This document shows positions 55,372-64,000 of a stretch of 64,000 bases of DNA, one piece after another (position 1 is the first letter of the stretch; each line of letters begins with the position of its first letter). The DNA is from Pseudolabrys sp. Root1462 (GTDB lineage: Bacteria; Pseudomonadota; Alphaproteobacteria; Rhizobiales; Xanthobacteraceae), in the NCBI RefSeq assembly GCF_001426945.1, contig NZ_LMFS01000001.1:1143757-1207756 (forward strand), given 5' to 3'. The notes beneath the pieces are model-generated. The model saw only the letters and a list, made by a program, of their open reading frames with translations. It was not told where the DNA came from and searched no databases. Position numbers and translations under genes: made by a program.

Positions 55372-56430
55372 ATGAACGGCGAAATTCGATTGGCCGGACA
55401 AGGCCGCCCGCCGCGTGCGAGGCGGCCTGTCCCGTTTTACTGGACGTTTGCGCTGGTTCTGGCCGTCGCGGCGGCGGCCGTGCCCGGCCGCGTCCTCGCA
55501 CAGGCTGGCAATTCCAGCTCGCTGTTCTCCGCTTCGCCCTCGCTTGGCGCCTTCCCGCCGGCGCCCGCGCCCGGGCGCGGCGGCGATGGCTTCGGCTCGA
55601 GCGGCGTATTGGCGCCGCCGACGCATGGTCAGATGCTGATGCCTCCGCCGCCGACGCCGATGGTGCCGGCCGGGCAGGTGGCGCTGGCGCTGTCGGCCAA
55701 GTTCGGCACGGAAGCCGCGCCCATTACCGGCGGGCTGACCTGGCGCGTTTACGGCGCCAAACCGCAGCCCGACGGCAACTTTCCACTGATCCGCGAGGAC
55801 AAATCGGCGGCGCCGACCTTGGTGCTACCGGCCGGCCCCTACATCGTGCATGTCGGCTTCGGCCTCGCCAATGCGGTGAAGCCGATAACCTTGCGTGGCG
55901 CTACCGTACGCGAGGAATTCGATTTGCCGGCCGGTGGCCTGCGCATGGAAGGCAAGGTCGGCGACGCGCGCATTCCGGCGGCGCAGATTTCGTTCGACGT
56001 CTTCAAGGGCAGCCAGTTCGAGCCCAGCGATCGCCGGCCGATCGCCGAACACATCGCCAGCGGCGGCGTGGTCGTGGTGCCGGAGGGCACGTATTACATC
56101 GTGTCGAATTACGGCGACGCCAATTCGGTGGTGCGCTCGGACATCCGCGTGCAGGCTGGCAAGCTCACCGATGTCGTCGTCAATCACCGGGCTGCGATCA
56201 TCACGCTAAAGCTGGTGAACGAGAAGGGCGGTGAAGCGTTAGCCAACACGGCGTGGTCGGTGCTGACGCCTGGCGGCGACGTGATCAAGGAATCGATCGG
56301 CGCCTTCCCGCGCGTCGTCTTGGCCGAGGGCGAGTACCGCGCCATCGCCCGCAACGAAGGCAATGTCTTCGAGCGGGAGTTCAAGGTCGTCACCGGCGTG
56401 GACGGCGATGTCGAGGTGCTGGCCAAGTAG
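55372..56430 (+). CDS. Secreted beta-rich protein, unknown
   Basis: 352 residues. Signal anchor or signal peptide (FYWTFALVLAVAAAAVPGRVLAQ), then a Pro/Gly-rich linker (PPAPAPGRGGDGFGSSG ... MPPPPTPMVPAG), then three beta-sandwich-like repeats with similar phrases (LTWRVYGAKPQPDGNFPLI ... VLPAGPYIVHVGFG; VVVVPEGTYYIVSNYGDA; VVLAEGEYRAIARNEGNVFE). Probably periplasmic carboxypeptidase-regulatory-like repeats. Placed 20 bases upstream of otsB on the same strand. Confidence 0.75.
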   Translation: MNGEIRLAGQGRPPRARRPVPFYWTFALVLAVAAAAVPGRVLAQAGNSSSLFSASPSLGAFPPAPAPGRGGDGFGSSGVLAPPTHGQMLMPPPPTPMVPAGQVALALSAKFGTEAAPITGGLTWRVYGAKPQPDGNFPLIREDKSAAPTLVLPAGPYIVHVGFGLANAVKPITLRGATVREEFDLPAGGLRMEGKVGDARIPAAQISFDVFKGSQFEPSDRRPIAEHIASGGVVVVPEGTYYIVSNYGDANSVVRSDIRVQAGKLTDVVVNHRAAIITLKLVNEKGGEALANTAWSVLTPGGDVIKESIGAFPRVVLAEGEYRAIARNEGNVFEREFKVVTGVDGDVEVLAK

Positions 56431-56450
56431 CGCTAAGCGGAAAGGGCGTT

Positions 56451-57236
56451 GTGAATTCTTCGACGACCAATGATCGCCAAGATGACGTTAATGCCGCGGC
56501 CTTGCGGTCCTTCGCCGCGCTCGATCCGACGACGATCGCGCTGCTGCTCGATGTCGACGGTACGCTGATCGATATCGGTCCGTCGCCGTTCGAGGTCGAC
56601 GTCCCCCGAACCCTGATAGCCTCGCTCGAACGTCTCTACGATATGACCGGCGGCGCCCTGGCCTTGGTCAGCGGCCGGCCGATCCGCGATCTCGATCTGT
56701 TGTTCACGCCGCTCAAGCTGCCGGCGGTCGGCGGTCACGGTGCCGAGATGCGCCTCGCGGACGACGGGCAGGTCGCGCGCATCGAGGATCTGCCGCAGGC
56801 CATGCGCACGCGGCTTATCGCGGCGGCCGATCCTGCTACCGGCGTCGAGTTCGAGGACAAGGGCTATTCGGTGGCGCTCCACTATCGCAAGGCGCCTGAG
56901 CACGAAGATCGTTTGCGCACGCATGTCAGCGAAAGCCGCGCCGCATTTCCGGCCGAGGCGACGGAAGTGCTGCCGGGCAAGATGATGATCGAAATCAAGC
57001 GGCCCGGCATCGACAAAGGCGGCGGCGTGCGCGAATTGATGCGTCACATGCCATTCCGCGGCCGTATGCCGGTATTCATCGGCGACGATGTGACCGATGA
57101 AGCGGCGTTTGCCGCTTTGGCGGGCTTCGGCGGCAAGGGCTACTCGGTCAGCCGCGAAATTGCCGGCCTTAGCGGCATATTTTCGGCGCCGGATGACGTC
57201 CGCCGCGCGTTGCAGCAACTCGCCGCGATGAAGTGA
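56451..57236 (+). CDS. otsB: Trehalose-6-phosphate phosphatase
   Basis: 261 residues from a GTG after GAAAGGGCGTT. HAD phosphatase: LLLDVDGTLI (Asp34 nucleophile, Asp36 acid), SGRPIRDL, GHGAEMR, and FIGDDVTDEAAF. Produces trehalose. Precedes otsA by 104 bases. Confidence 0.95.
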   Translation: MNSSTTNDRQDDVNAAALRSFAALDPTTIALLLDVDGTLIDIGPSPFEVDVPRTLIASLERLYDMTGGALALVSGRPIRDLDLLFTPLKLPAVGGHGAEMRLADDGQVARIEDLPQAMRTRLIAAADPATGVEFEDKGYSVALHYRKAPEHEDRLRTHVSESRAAFPAEATEVLPGKMMIEIKRPGIDKGGGVRELMRHMPFRGRMPVFIGDDVTDEAAFAALAGFGGKGYSVSREIAGLSGIFSAPDDVRRALQQLAAMK

Positions 57237-57340
57237 ACCTCTTGGCTTGTCAGGCGTTATTGCTCTGACGTTTGCCATATCAGTGCATATTTTACATAAC
57301 TTGGCTGCGCGGGGCGGCGCGGCGGCGTGGAGGGGAAACT

Positions 57341-58771
57341 TTGTCGCGACTCGTGGTGGTATCCAACCGTGTCGGCATTCCGGATGGCAATGCGCGCGCA
57401 GGCGGTCTGGAAGTAGCGATCAGGCCGGCGCTGAAGAAGCGCGGCGGCATTTGGTTCGGCTGGAGCGGCAAGGTGGCCGACGGCACCCCAGGTCCCGCCA
57501 AAACCGTCCATCAAGACAAGGTCGACTATGTTACCGTCGATTTGCCGCAGGACGATTACGATGAGTTCTATAATGGCTTCGCCAATCGCGTTCTGTGGCC
57601 GATCCTGCATTATCGCCTCGACCTTGCGGAGTTCACCCGCCGCGACCTGAGCGGTTACTTCCGCGTCAATCAGTTCTTCGTCGAGAATCTCGAGAAGTTT
57701 CTGCGCCCGGACGACGTCATCTGGGTGCACGATTATCATTTGATGCCGCTCGCGCAGATGCTGCGTGAGCGCGGTCACAAGAATCGCCTCGGCTTCTTCC
57801 TGCACATCCCTTGTCCGCCGCCGGAGATTTTGACAGGATTGCCGAACCACGAGCGCGTGGTCGCGGGCTTGTGCAGTTACGATCTGGTCGGCTTCCAGAC
57901 AGAAAACGACGCCAATAACTTCTCGCGCTATCTCGCCAACGAAGTCGGCCTGAAGAGAGCGGGCGACAGCAGCTTCCATTACGAGGATCGCTCCGTCACG
58001 GTCGGCATCTTTCCGGTGGGCGTCGAAACCGAGGCGTTTTCGCGGATGGCGGCGCGGGCCGTCGGGTCTCAATTCGTCAACAAGGTGATGGCGAGCATGT
58101 CGGGCCGCGCGCTGATCATCGGTGTCGATCGGCTCGATTACAGCAAAGGCATCCCCGAACGCCTCAATGCCTTCGAGCGCTTTCTCGCCAACTTCGCCGA
58201 CTGGCGGGGGCTGGTGACCTATCTGCAGATCACGCCGCGCAGCCGGACTGACATTCGCGAATATGCAGATATCGGCCGATTGGTCGGCGAAGCCGTCGGC
58301 CGCATCAACGGCACCTTCGGGGAGGCGTCATGGACGCCGCTGCGTTATATCAACAAGGCCCATAGCCGGACCGCGCTTGCCGGCCTGTACCGCTCGGCGC
58401 GCGTCGGCCTGGTCACGCCGCTGCGCGACGGCATGAACCTCGTCGCCAAGGAATATATCGCTGCGCAGGACGCGGACGATCCCGGCGTGCTGGTGCTGTC
58501 CCGTTTTGCCGGGGCAGCGCGCGAATGCGGCGCAGCGTTGCTGGTGAATCCCTACGACTCCGAAGGCGTGGCCATCGCCATCAACCGCGCGCTGGGCATG
58601 CCGGTTGAAGAGCGGCGCATGCGCCACCAGGCCAATTTCGCCATGCTGGTCAAGAATGACCTGAGCCAGTGGGCGGAGCGGTTCCTCGGACTCCTCGATG
58701 GCGTCTCGAGCACCGATCCGGCGGCCGAGATGTTGGATCCGCCGATGCGGCGGATCGCCCGGCAAGGCTGA
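57341..58771 (+). CDS. otsA: Alpha,alpha-trehalose-phosphate synthase
   Basis: 476 residues from a TTG after GGAGGGGAAACT. GT-B fold GT20 enzyme that condenses UDP-glucose and glucose-6-phosphate. Shows [48 protein letters not shown] and [15 protein letters not shown]. Usual length. The TTG is needed, since the family starts with SRLVVVSNR. Confidence 0.96.
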   Translation: MSRLVVVSNRVGIPDGNARAGGLEVAIRPALKKRGGIWFGWSGKVADGTPGPAKTVHQDKVDYVTVDLPQDDYDEFYNGFANRVLWPILHYRLDLAEFTRRDLSGYFRVNQFFVENLEKFLRPDDVIWVHDYHLMPLAQMLRERGHKNRLGFFLHIPCPPPEILTGLPNHERVVAGLCSYDLVGFQTENDANNFSRYLANEVGLKRAGDSSFHYEDRSVTVGIFPVGVETEAFSRMAARAVGSQFVNKVMASMSGRALIIGVDRLDYSKGIPERLNAFERFLANFADWRGLVTYLQITPRSRTDIREYADIGRLVGEAVGRINGTFGEASWTPLRYINKAHSRTALAGLYRSARVGLVTPLRDGMNLVAKEYIAAQDADDPGVLVLSRFAGAARECGAALLVNPYDSEGVAIAINRALGMPVEERRMRHQANFAMLVKNDLSQWAERFLGLLDGVSSTDPAAEMLDPPMRRIARQG

Positions 58772-58864
58772 CGGACTGCGGGGCGGACATTGACATAGGT
58801 CAGGGGCGCCAGCCGTCTTCACGATAGGATGTCACGTCGATAACCCACCCAAGGCGTCCCACCG

Positions 58865-59188
58865 ATGACGAGATTTCGCGCGGCGCTCCTCCTGCTGCCC
58901 TCGGGACTGATCGCTCTGCTGGCCGTGCCATCCGCCTCCCGCGCGGCCGATGCGGCGAATGGCGGGGTTTTGGCGAAGCGCTGGTGCGCGGGCTGCCATG
59001 TGGTGTCGGCCGATCAAAACAGCGGCAATACCCAAGTCGCCCCGTTCTCCGCGATCGCCAAGAAACCCGGTTTCGACGCCGCGCAGCTCGCGCTGTTTCT
59101 GCTCACGCCGCATCCGAAAATGCCCGACATGGGCCTGTCGCGTAGCGAGGCGGCCGATCTGGCCGCCTACATCGCGGCGCAGAAATAG
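58865..59188 (+). CDS. Small periplasmic c-type cytochrome
   Basis: 107 residues. Signal peptide (to ~28), one haem site Cys41-x-x-Cys44-His45 (WCAGCH), and a Met ligand in KMPDMGLS (86 or 89). Class I, single haem; electron carrier. Partner unknown. Confidence 0.92.
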   Translation: MTRFRAALLLLPSGLIALLAVPSASRAADAANGGVLAKRWCAGCHVVSADQNSGNTQVAPFSAIAKKPGFDAAQLALFLLTPHPKMPDMGLSRSEAADLAAYIAAQK

Positions 59189-59272
59189 GCTCGGGCCGGG
59201 GACGCTCTCCGCCACAGTAGAAATTTGCCCGATACCCTGCTTTATCTTGGCGGTGAGTTGAGGGGCGATGAC

Positions 59273-60193
59273 ATGGTGCCTGATTCCGCACCGATGTCGG
59301 GCGAGGCCGGCTTTGCAACGTCCGAAGCAATAACCGCACTGTGCGAACAGCCGCGTTTTCCGCGCGCGATCCGGGCGACGGCCTCCGGCCTGTCGTCGAT
59401 GCATCACGGCCGCCATCTGCTGAATTGGCTGATGGACGACCGCGGCCGCATGCTGCTCGGCTATCTGGCGATCTACCTGCATGCGACGCGCGACCCGCGC
59501 GATTCCTCGTCCGGCCTGACGCCGACGCGCATCAAGGCGCTGTGTACCGAGTTCGACGTCTGCAGCCCGGGCCGCGCCGGCGCCATGTTGTCGTTGATGC
59601 GCTTCTCCGGCTATCTCACGCCGGATATCGACATCATCGACCGGCGCCAGCGCCGCCTCGTGGCCACCGACAAGCTATACGCACTGCTGCGCTCGCGCCT
59701 GAAGCTGCACTATACGGCGATGGCGCCGCTGTTCGCCGACGGCGAGGCGATGCTGGCGGCGCTCGACGACAAGATCGTCGATGGCGCGCTGGTGGCAGCT
59801 ATGGTCAAGCGCTATCGCGCCGGGTTCAGGCTCGTCTCCGCGGCGCCGGAGCTCGGTCTGTTCGGTGAGCGCAACGGCGGCATGCTCATTCTCGCCAGCC
59901 TGATTGCCGCCGGACAGGAGGACGACACTGTGCCGCCGTCACGCCCGGTGCCGATCTCGATCGCGGCGCTGGCGCGTCGTTTCGCGGTGTCGCGGCCGCA
60001 TGTGCTCAAACTGATCCGCGAAGCGGAAGAGCGGGGCTTCCTTGAACGGCCGGGTCCCGACCTGAGGGTCGTCGTTCTCAAGCCAGCGTTGATCGACGCG
60101 ACGCAGCGCTTCTTCGCTGCGTCGTATCTGTTCCTGGCGGACTCCATGCGCGAAGCGATGGCAGTCAGCGAACGCCGGCGTAAGGCGGGCTAG
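59273..60193 (+). CDS. Uncharacterised protein with a C-terminal winged-helix-like segment
   Basis: 306 residues from an ATG after TGAGGGGCGATGAC. Middle helical region (LLGYLAIYLHATRDPRDSSSGLTPTRIKALCTEFDVCSPGRAGAMLSLMRFSGYL) resembles an HTH or wHTH, and a second possible HTH lies at ~230-270 (ISIAALARRFAVSRPHVLKLIREAEERGFL). Possibly a two-HTH transcriptional regulator. No named family recognised. Divergent neighbour: none; thrS follows convergently. Confidence 0.7.
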   Translation: MVPDSAPMSGEAGFATSEAITALCEQPRFPRAIRATASGLSSMHHGRHLLNWLMDDRGRMLLGYLAIYLHATRDPRDSSSGLTPTRIKALCTEFDVCSPGRAGAMLSLMRFSGYLTPDIDIIDRRQRRLVATDKLYALLRSRLKLHYTAMAPLFADGEAMLAALDDKIVDGALVAAMVKRYRAGFRLVSAAPELGLFGERNGGMLILASLIAAGQEDDTVPPSRPVPISIAALARRFAVSRPHVLKLIREAEERGFLERPGPDLRVVVLKPALIDATQRFFAASYLFLADSMREAMAVSERRRKAG

Positions 60194-60208
60194 GGCTGCG
60201 CGCGCAGA

Positions 60209-62176
60209 TCAGCCGGCCGCGCGCTCGCGCTTGACGTCGGGCGGCGGTACTTCCTCGGTCAGCAGCTTCAACGCGTCGTCCAGGCTCATCACTTCGTTCT
60301 TGTCCGAACCGAGGCGGCGGATCGACACCTGCCGGGTCTCGGCTTCCTTCTTGCCGACGACCAGCAGCACCGGGACCTTGGCCAGCGAGTGTTCGCGCAC
60401 CTTGTAGTTGATCTTCTCGTTGCGCAGGTCGGCATCGACGCGCAGGCCGGCCTTGCGCGCCGCCGCCGTGACGTCGGCGGCGTAGGCGTCGGCATCCTGC
60501 GTGATGGTGCAGACGATGGCCTGCTTCGGCGCCAACCATAGCGGCAGGTGGCCCGCGTAATGCTCCAGCACGACACCGAGGAAGCGCTCTAGTGAGCCGC
60601 AGATCGCGCGGTGTACCATCACCGGAGTCTTCTTCGAGCCGTCGGGCGCGATGTAGAAGGCGTCGAAGCGCTCCGGCAGGTTGAAGTCCACCTGCGTGGT
60701 GCCGCACTGCCAGTCGCGGCCGATGGCGTCACGCAGCACATATTCGAATTTCGGCCCGTAGAAGGCGCCTTCACCGGGATTGATCGCGGTCTTGATGCGG
60801 TTGTTGCCCTGGGCGATGGTCTGCAGCACGTTCTGCATTACGGTCTCGGCGTGATCCCACGCCGCGTCGGTGCCGACTCGCTTTTCTGGCCGGGTCGACA
60901 GTTTGACGACGAGATCGCCCTCGAAGCCGAAATCGGCATAGGTCGAGAGAATCAGGTCGTTGATCTTGAGACATTCCTCGGCGAGCTGATCTTCAGTGCA
61001 GAAGATATGGGCGTCGTCCTGGGTGAAAGCGCGCACGCGCAGCAGGCCGTGCATCGCGCCCGATGCCTCATAGCGATGCACGATGCCGAACTCGGCGAGG
61101 CGAATGGGCAGTTCGCGATAGCTCTTCAGGCCGTGCTTGTAGATCTGCACATGGCCGGGGCAGTTCATCGGCTTGATGGCGAACCAGCGCTTGTCTTCCG
61201 CGTCGTCGCCCGCCGACTGGGCCGCGAACATGCTCTCGCGATACCATTGCCAGTGGCCGGAGGTCTCCCACAGCGACTTGTCGAGCATCTGTGGCGCGTT
61301 GACTTCCTGGTAGTCACCTTTGAGGCGCCGCCGCATATAAGCGATGATCTCCTGGAAGATGGTCCAGCCATTGGCATGCCAGAACACGGTGCCGGGACCT
61401 TCCTCCTGAAAATGGAAGAGGTCCATCTCGCGGCCGAGTTTGCGGTGGTCGCGCTTCTCGGCCTCTTCCATCTGCTTGAGGTAAGCGTCGAGTTCTTCCT
61501 GCTTGGCAAACGCTGTGCCGTAGATGCGGGAGAGCATCGGATTGTTGCTGTCGCCGCGCCAGTAGGCACCGGCGACCCGCATCAACTTGAACGCGTTGCC
61601 GATCTTGCCGGTCGAGGTCATGTGCGGCCCGCGGCACAGATCGAACCAGTCGCCTTGCTTGTAGATCTTGATCGACTGGTCTTCCGGAATGGCGTCGACC
61701 AGTTCGACCTTGAACAGCTCGCCCTTGCCGGTGAAGACCTGCTTGGCCTTGTCGCGCGACCACACTTCCTTGGTGAAGGGTTTGTCGCGGGCGATAATCT
61801 CCTTCATCTTCTTTTCAATGACGGGCAGATCGTCCGGCGTGAACGCTTCGTTGCGCGCGAAGTCGTAATAGAAGCCGTTCTCGATCACCGGACCGATGGT
61901 CACCTGGGTGCCGGGCCACAATTCCTGCACGGCTTCGGCCAGCACGTGCGCGGCATCGTGGCGGATCAGCTCCAGCGCGCGCGGGTCGTCGCGCGACACG
62001 AATTCGATGCGCGCGTCCTTCTCGATCGGGTCGGCGAGGTCAGCGAGGTTGCCGTCGAGCGCCATCGCCACGGTGCGCTTGGCCAGCGAGGGCGAGATGC
62101 CCTTGGCGATGTCGAGGCCGGTGATGTTGTCGGGGTAGTCGCGGCGCGCGCCGTCGGGAAAGGTCAGGGCGACCAT
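60209..62176 (-). CDS. thrS: Threonyl-tRNA synthetase
   Basis: 655 residues, full length. N-terminal TGS domain ([26 protein letters not shown]), editing domain ([20 protein letters not shown]), class II core with zinc ligands in [23 protein letters not shown], and the anticodon-binding C-terminal domain ([15 protein letters not shown]). Charges tRNA-Thr. No frameshift seen. Stands alone. Confidence 0.98.
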   Translation of the reverse strand: MVALTFPDGARRDYPDNITGLDIAKGISPSLAKRTVAMALDGNLADLADPIEKDARIEFVSRDDPRALELIRHDAAHVLAEAVQELWPGTQVTIGPVIENGFYYDFARNEAFTPDDLPVIEKKMKEIIARDKPFTKEVWSRDKAKQVFTGKGELFKVELVDAIPEDQSIKIYKQGDWFDLCRGPHMTSTGKIGNAFKLMRVAGAYWRGDSNNPMLSRIYGTAFAKQEELDAYLKQMEEAEKRDHRKLGREMDLFHFQEEGPGTVFWHANGWTIFQEIIAYMRRRLKGDYQEVNAPQMLDKSLWETSGHWQWYRESMFAAQSAGDDAEDKRWFAIKPMNCPGHVQIYKHGLKSYRELPIRLAEFGIVHRYEASGAMHGLLRVRAFTQDDAHIFCTEDQLAEECLKINDLILSTYADFGFEGDLVVKLSTRPEKRVGTDAAWDHAETVMQNVLQTIAQGNNRIKTAINPGEGAFYGPKFEYVLRDAIGRDWQCGTTQVDFNLPERFDAFYIAPDGSKKTPVMVHRAICGSLERFLGVVLEHYAGHLPLWLAPKQAIVCTITQDADAYAADVTAAARKAGLRVDADLRNEKINYKVREHSLAKVPVLLVVGKKEAETRQVSIRRLGSDKNEVMSLDDALKLLTEEVPPPDVKRERAAG

Positions 62177-62331
62177 GTCGTCTTCTCCTGTTGCTCACTC
62201 CCGCGAACGAGCGCGGGTAAGCGGATGTGGATTCGGGGAGGGATATAGCAGGCTGCTTTGCCGGCGCAACCGGGCCGGCCTGTTTGATCCAGCGCAACGC
62301 CGGCCGGGGCCTGCCGTCGTAGCCGTATGTC

Positions 62332-63606
62332 ATGAAAACCGCCGGTTTACGCCCCGCGCTGCTGGCTGCGCTGTTGGTCCTCGCGGTACCCGCCGTGGCG
62401 CAGCAGCGGCCTGCGCCCGGTGACGTCATCGATACGATCGCCCAGTACACCGGGATGACCAATGACGCGGTCAGCCTCGCCCTCAAGGACAATGCGGCGG
62501 CACTCGGCCGGCTGACCGACGCGGTTGTCGCCGTCCAGATCGCCCAGCAGTTCCTGGACGCGCGCGACGCCGAGATTGCCACCACCGTGCTCAATCAGGC
62601 GACCGATTCCGCCGCCGAAGCCCTGTTGCCGCCGCCGCTGATGACCGCGATCAAGGCCGTGCGTCTCTACAAGTCGATGCTCGAAGCCGTGCGCGATCTG
62701 GTGTTCATCCCCAAGCTCGATGCGGGCCTTTATGCCGCCTATCGGGCCAATCGGGCGCAGAACCAGGACGTCATCAATTCCTTCTCCTATGCGACCAGCC
62801 AGAGCCTCGGTGGCGGCTACTTCGCCGTGAAGCCGAAAATGGTCGAGGACTACATCAGCAAGTACAAAGGCTGGGACAAGGATTTGATCGGCGAGCCGAT
62901 GCGCCGCCGCGCCGAGCGCCAGGTCGACCGCTTCTGGATGACGCGGCTGGAAGCGACCTATCAGCAGGAGAAGGTCAAGCCGGAGAAGCAGGCGATCCTC
63001 GCCGCCATCTGGGCGAGCGTGAAAGACATCACCGACCAGCTCAAGGCGCCGGCCGGGATTGGTGCCGGGCTGTTTCCCGATCCCGGCGCGGAGCTTCCCG
63101 GAGGCTGGTGGTGGGCGAAGAGCGCCGGCGCGCAATACAAAGGGCCGGCGCCGCTGCCGCAAAGCTACACGCCGACGTGGATGCAGACCATCGAACTGAG
63201 CACCGTTCAGGGATATGTCTTCAAGCCTTATAAGGGCGGTGGCGGGTCATGGTGCCGGCCGGAGCGCAACGGCAAATGCGATCTGCCGTACCAACGAATC
63301 AGCATTACGATTTCGGACTGGACGATGCATGGCGGCGATAAGCCCTGCACCTTGTCGCTGCAATCGACGCTGAAGGATTCTCCGGCGCTCTATAAACGGC
63401 TGTCGGACCGTGCCGTGAGTTCGGTCGGGCACAATCCGGAGCAGAATGGAATCCAGTTCTGCCTCAAGAACTTTTCCGTTTCCCTGAACGATACCGCGCT
63501 CAATGGAGCGTCGCCCGATCCGGCGATCACCCGTCATTTCGCCAACGTCATCGTGCGCAAGATCAACGCGCAAGGCGTCGGCAAGGCAACGGTTGGCACG
63601 GAGTAA
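62332..63606 (+). CDS. Secreted protein of unknown function
   Basis: 424 residues with a signal peptide (to ~23, PAVAQ). An N-terminal helical region (DVIDTIAQYTGMTNDAVSLALKDNAAALGRL, RDAEIATTVLNQATDSAAEAL) and a C-terminal beta-rich part with several cysteines (GSWCRPERNGKCDLPYQR, KPCTLSL, IQFCLKNF). No domain recognised. Standing alone between thrS and the EamA gene. Confidence 0.75.
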   Translation: MKTAGLRPALLAALLVLAVPAVAQQRPAPGDVIDTIAQYTGMTNDAVSLALKDNAAALGRLTDAVVAVQIAQQFLDARDAEIATTVLNQATDSAAEALLPPPLMTAIKAVRLYKSMLEAVRDLVFIPKLDAGLYAAYRANRAQNQDVINSFSYATSQSLGGGYFAVKPKMVEDYISKYKGWDKDLIGEPMRRRAERQVDRFWMTRLEATYQQEKVKPEKQAILAAIWASVKDITDQLKAPAGIGAGLFPDPGAELPGGWWWAKSAGAQYKGPAPLPQSYTPTWMQTIELSTVQGYVFKPYKGGGGSWCRPERNGKCDLPYQRISITISDWTMHGGDKPCTLSLQSTLKDSPALYKRLSDRAVSSVGHNPEQNGIQFCLKNFSVSLNDTALNGASPDPAITRHFANVIVRKINAQGVGKATVGTE

Positions 63607-63615
63607 CCGGCCCCG

Positions 63616-64000
63616 TCAGGCGCGGGCCAGACACTCTCTTACCCAGCCCAGCGCGCGCCCGTCGATGACGAGCAGCGAGGCGGCGATGATGACGGCGCCG
63701 ACGATTTCGTTGGTGGAGAACGGCTCGCGGAGGATGAAGACGCCGAGCAGGATGGTCGTCACCGGGATCAGCAGCGTCACCAGCACGACGTTCACCGCGC
63801 CGGAGCGGTTGAGGATGCGAAAGAACAGGATGTAGGCGAGCGCCGTCGATAAAGTCGCAAGTCCGGCGAGCGCCGCCCAGGTCGTGATACCGGGCAGCGG
63901 CAGCGTCCACGGCCGGTCGATCAGCGCGGCCGCAACCGCCATCACCGGCGTCGAGCAAATGAGCTGGCCCGTCGCTGACGTAATCGGCGGGATGCCCTTG
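63616..64000 (-). CDS. EamA/DMT family transporter, 5' end outside window
   Basis: The C-terminal ~127 residues are visible: four TMs such as WAALAGLATLSTALAYILFFRILN, NVVLVTLLIPVTTILLGVFIL and VGAVIIAASLLVI. This is the second half of an EamA (drug/metabolite transporter) protein. The LAYILFFRILNRSGA block is a family hallmark. The start lies beyond base 64000. Confidence 0.88.
   Translation of the reverse strand, partial: KGIPPITSATGQLICSTPVMAVAAALIDRPWTLPLPGITTWAALAGLATLSTALAYILFFRILNRSGAVNVVLVTLLIPVTTILLGVFILREPFSTNEIVGAVIIAASLLVIDGRALGWVRECLARA

Noticed and set aside
60611-62248. 545-codon open frame antisense to thrS
   Set aside because: Shadow of thrS with no domain content.

Overview
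The window is about 64 kb of GC-rich chromosomal DNA from an alphaproteobacterium, most likely order Hyphomicrobiales (Bradyrhizobiaceae/Xanthobacteraceae neighbourhood). The clues are a usg-family gene, DUF3126 and DUF2336 proteins, a CIRCE-controlled groESL operon, the Anbu/ATP-grasp operon, a bacterial transglutaminase-like cysteine peptidase, and intergenic palindromes of the kind scattered through these genomes. Genus and species cannot be fixed from sequence reading alone. Most of the window is ordinary chromosome. I see no phage, transposase, CRISPR array or rRNA; the only tRNA found is tRNA-Leu(UAA) at 24089-24175.

Layout. 1-5.5 kb: amidase (cut by the window edge), DUF72 protein, membrane-anchored cyclic-nucleotide-binding protein, groESL with its CIRCE operator, usg. 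5.8-13.3 kb: MFS exporter, SGNH esterase, DUF2336 protein, nucleoside transporter, SDR, CHASE4-like/GGDEF/EAL protein. 13.5-17.7 kb: a four-gene minus-strand operon of circularly permuted ATP-grasp, alpha-E, transglutaminase and Anbu proteasome-like peptidase. This is the most interesting system here. 18.3-24.4 kb: CinA-like protein, Na/Pi symporter, xanthine phosphoribosyltransferase, IlvD, cupin, tRNA-Leu. 24.5-27.7 kb: an RpiR regulator, a perfect palindrome, and an MFS transporter translationally coupled to an Asp/Glu-racemase-family protein that lacks both catalytic cysteines. 27.8-32.4 kb: small envelope proteins, an FG-GAP protein, and a copper module (CopA-like ATPase divergent from CsoR, with an operator between them). 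32.5-39.2 kb: folate-domain-less MetE-like protein, FAD monooxygenase, zinc-finger protein, SDR/tautomerase/LysR cluster, alpha/beta hydrolase. 39.3-48.1 kb: CysE, a double DUF3126 protein, gamma-carbonic anhydrase, then a lower-GC segment (DUF421 protein and hybrid histidine kinase) flanked by nearly identical 40-bp terminator hairpins, then BTLCP, PilZ and PAS proteins. 48.3-64 kb: rhomboid, CBS protein, patatin, flavin reductase plus nitroreductase, CheW plus chemoreceptor, trehalose genes otsB-otsA, cytochrome c, ThrS, a secreted unknown protein, and an EamA transporter cut by the window edge.

How genes work together. The Anbu operon pairs an ATP-dependent peptide-ligase-like enzyme with two proteolytic folds, suggesting synthesis and trimming of a peptide or peptide tag; the substrate is unknown. 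CsoR with the P-type ATPase is a self-contained copper-efflux switch. OtsB and OtsA make trehalose from UDP-glucose and glucose-6-phosphate. CheW with the receptor is a detached chemosensory input. The RpiR-MFS-racemase trio looks like a small catabolic uptake unit.

Start codons were chosen by hand from Shine-Dalgarno spacing and family length. Several genes use GTG or TTG starts. Family names are recognised from motifs; no database search was run.
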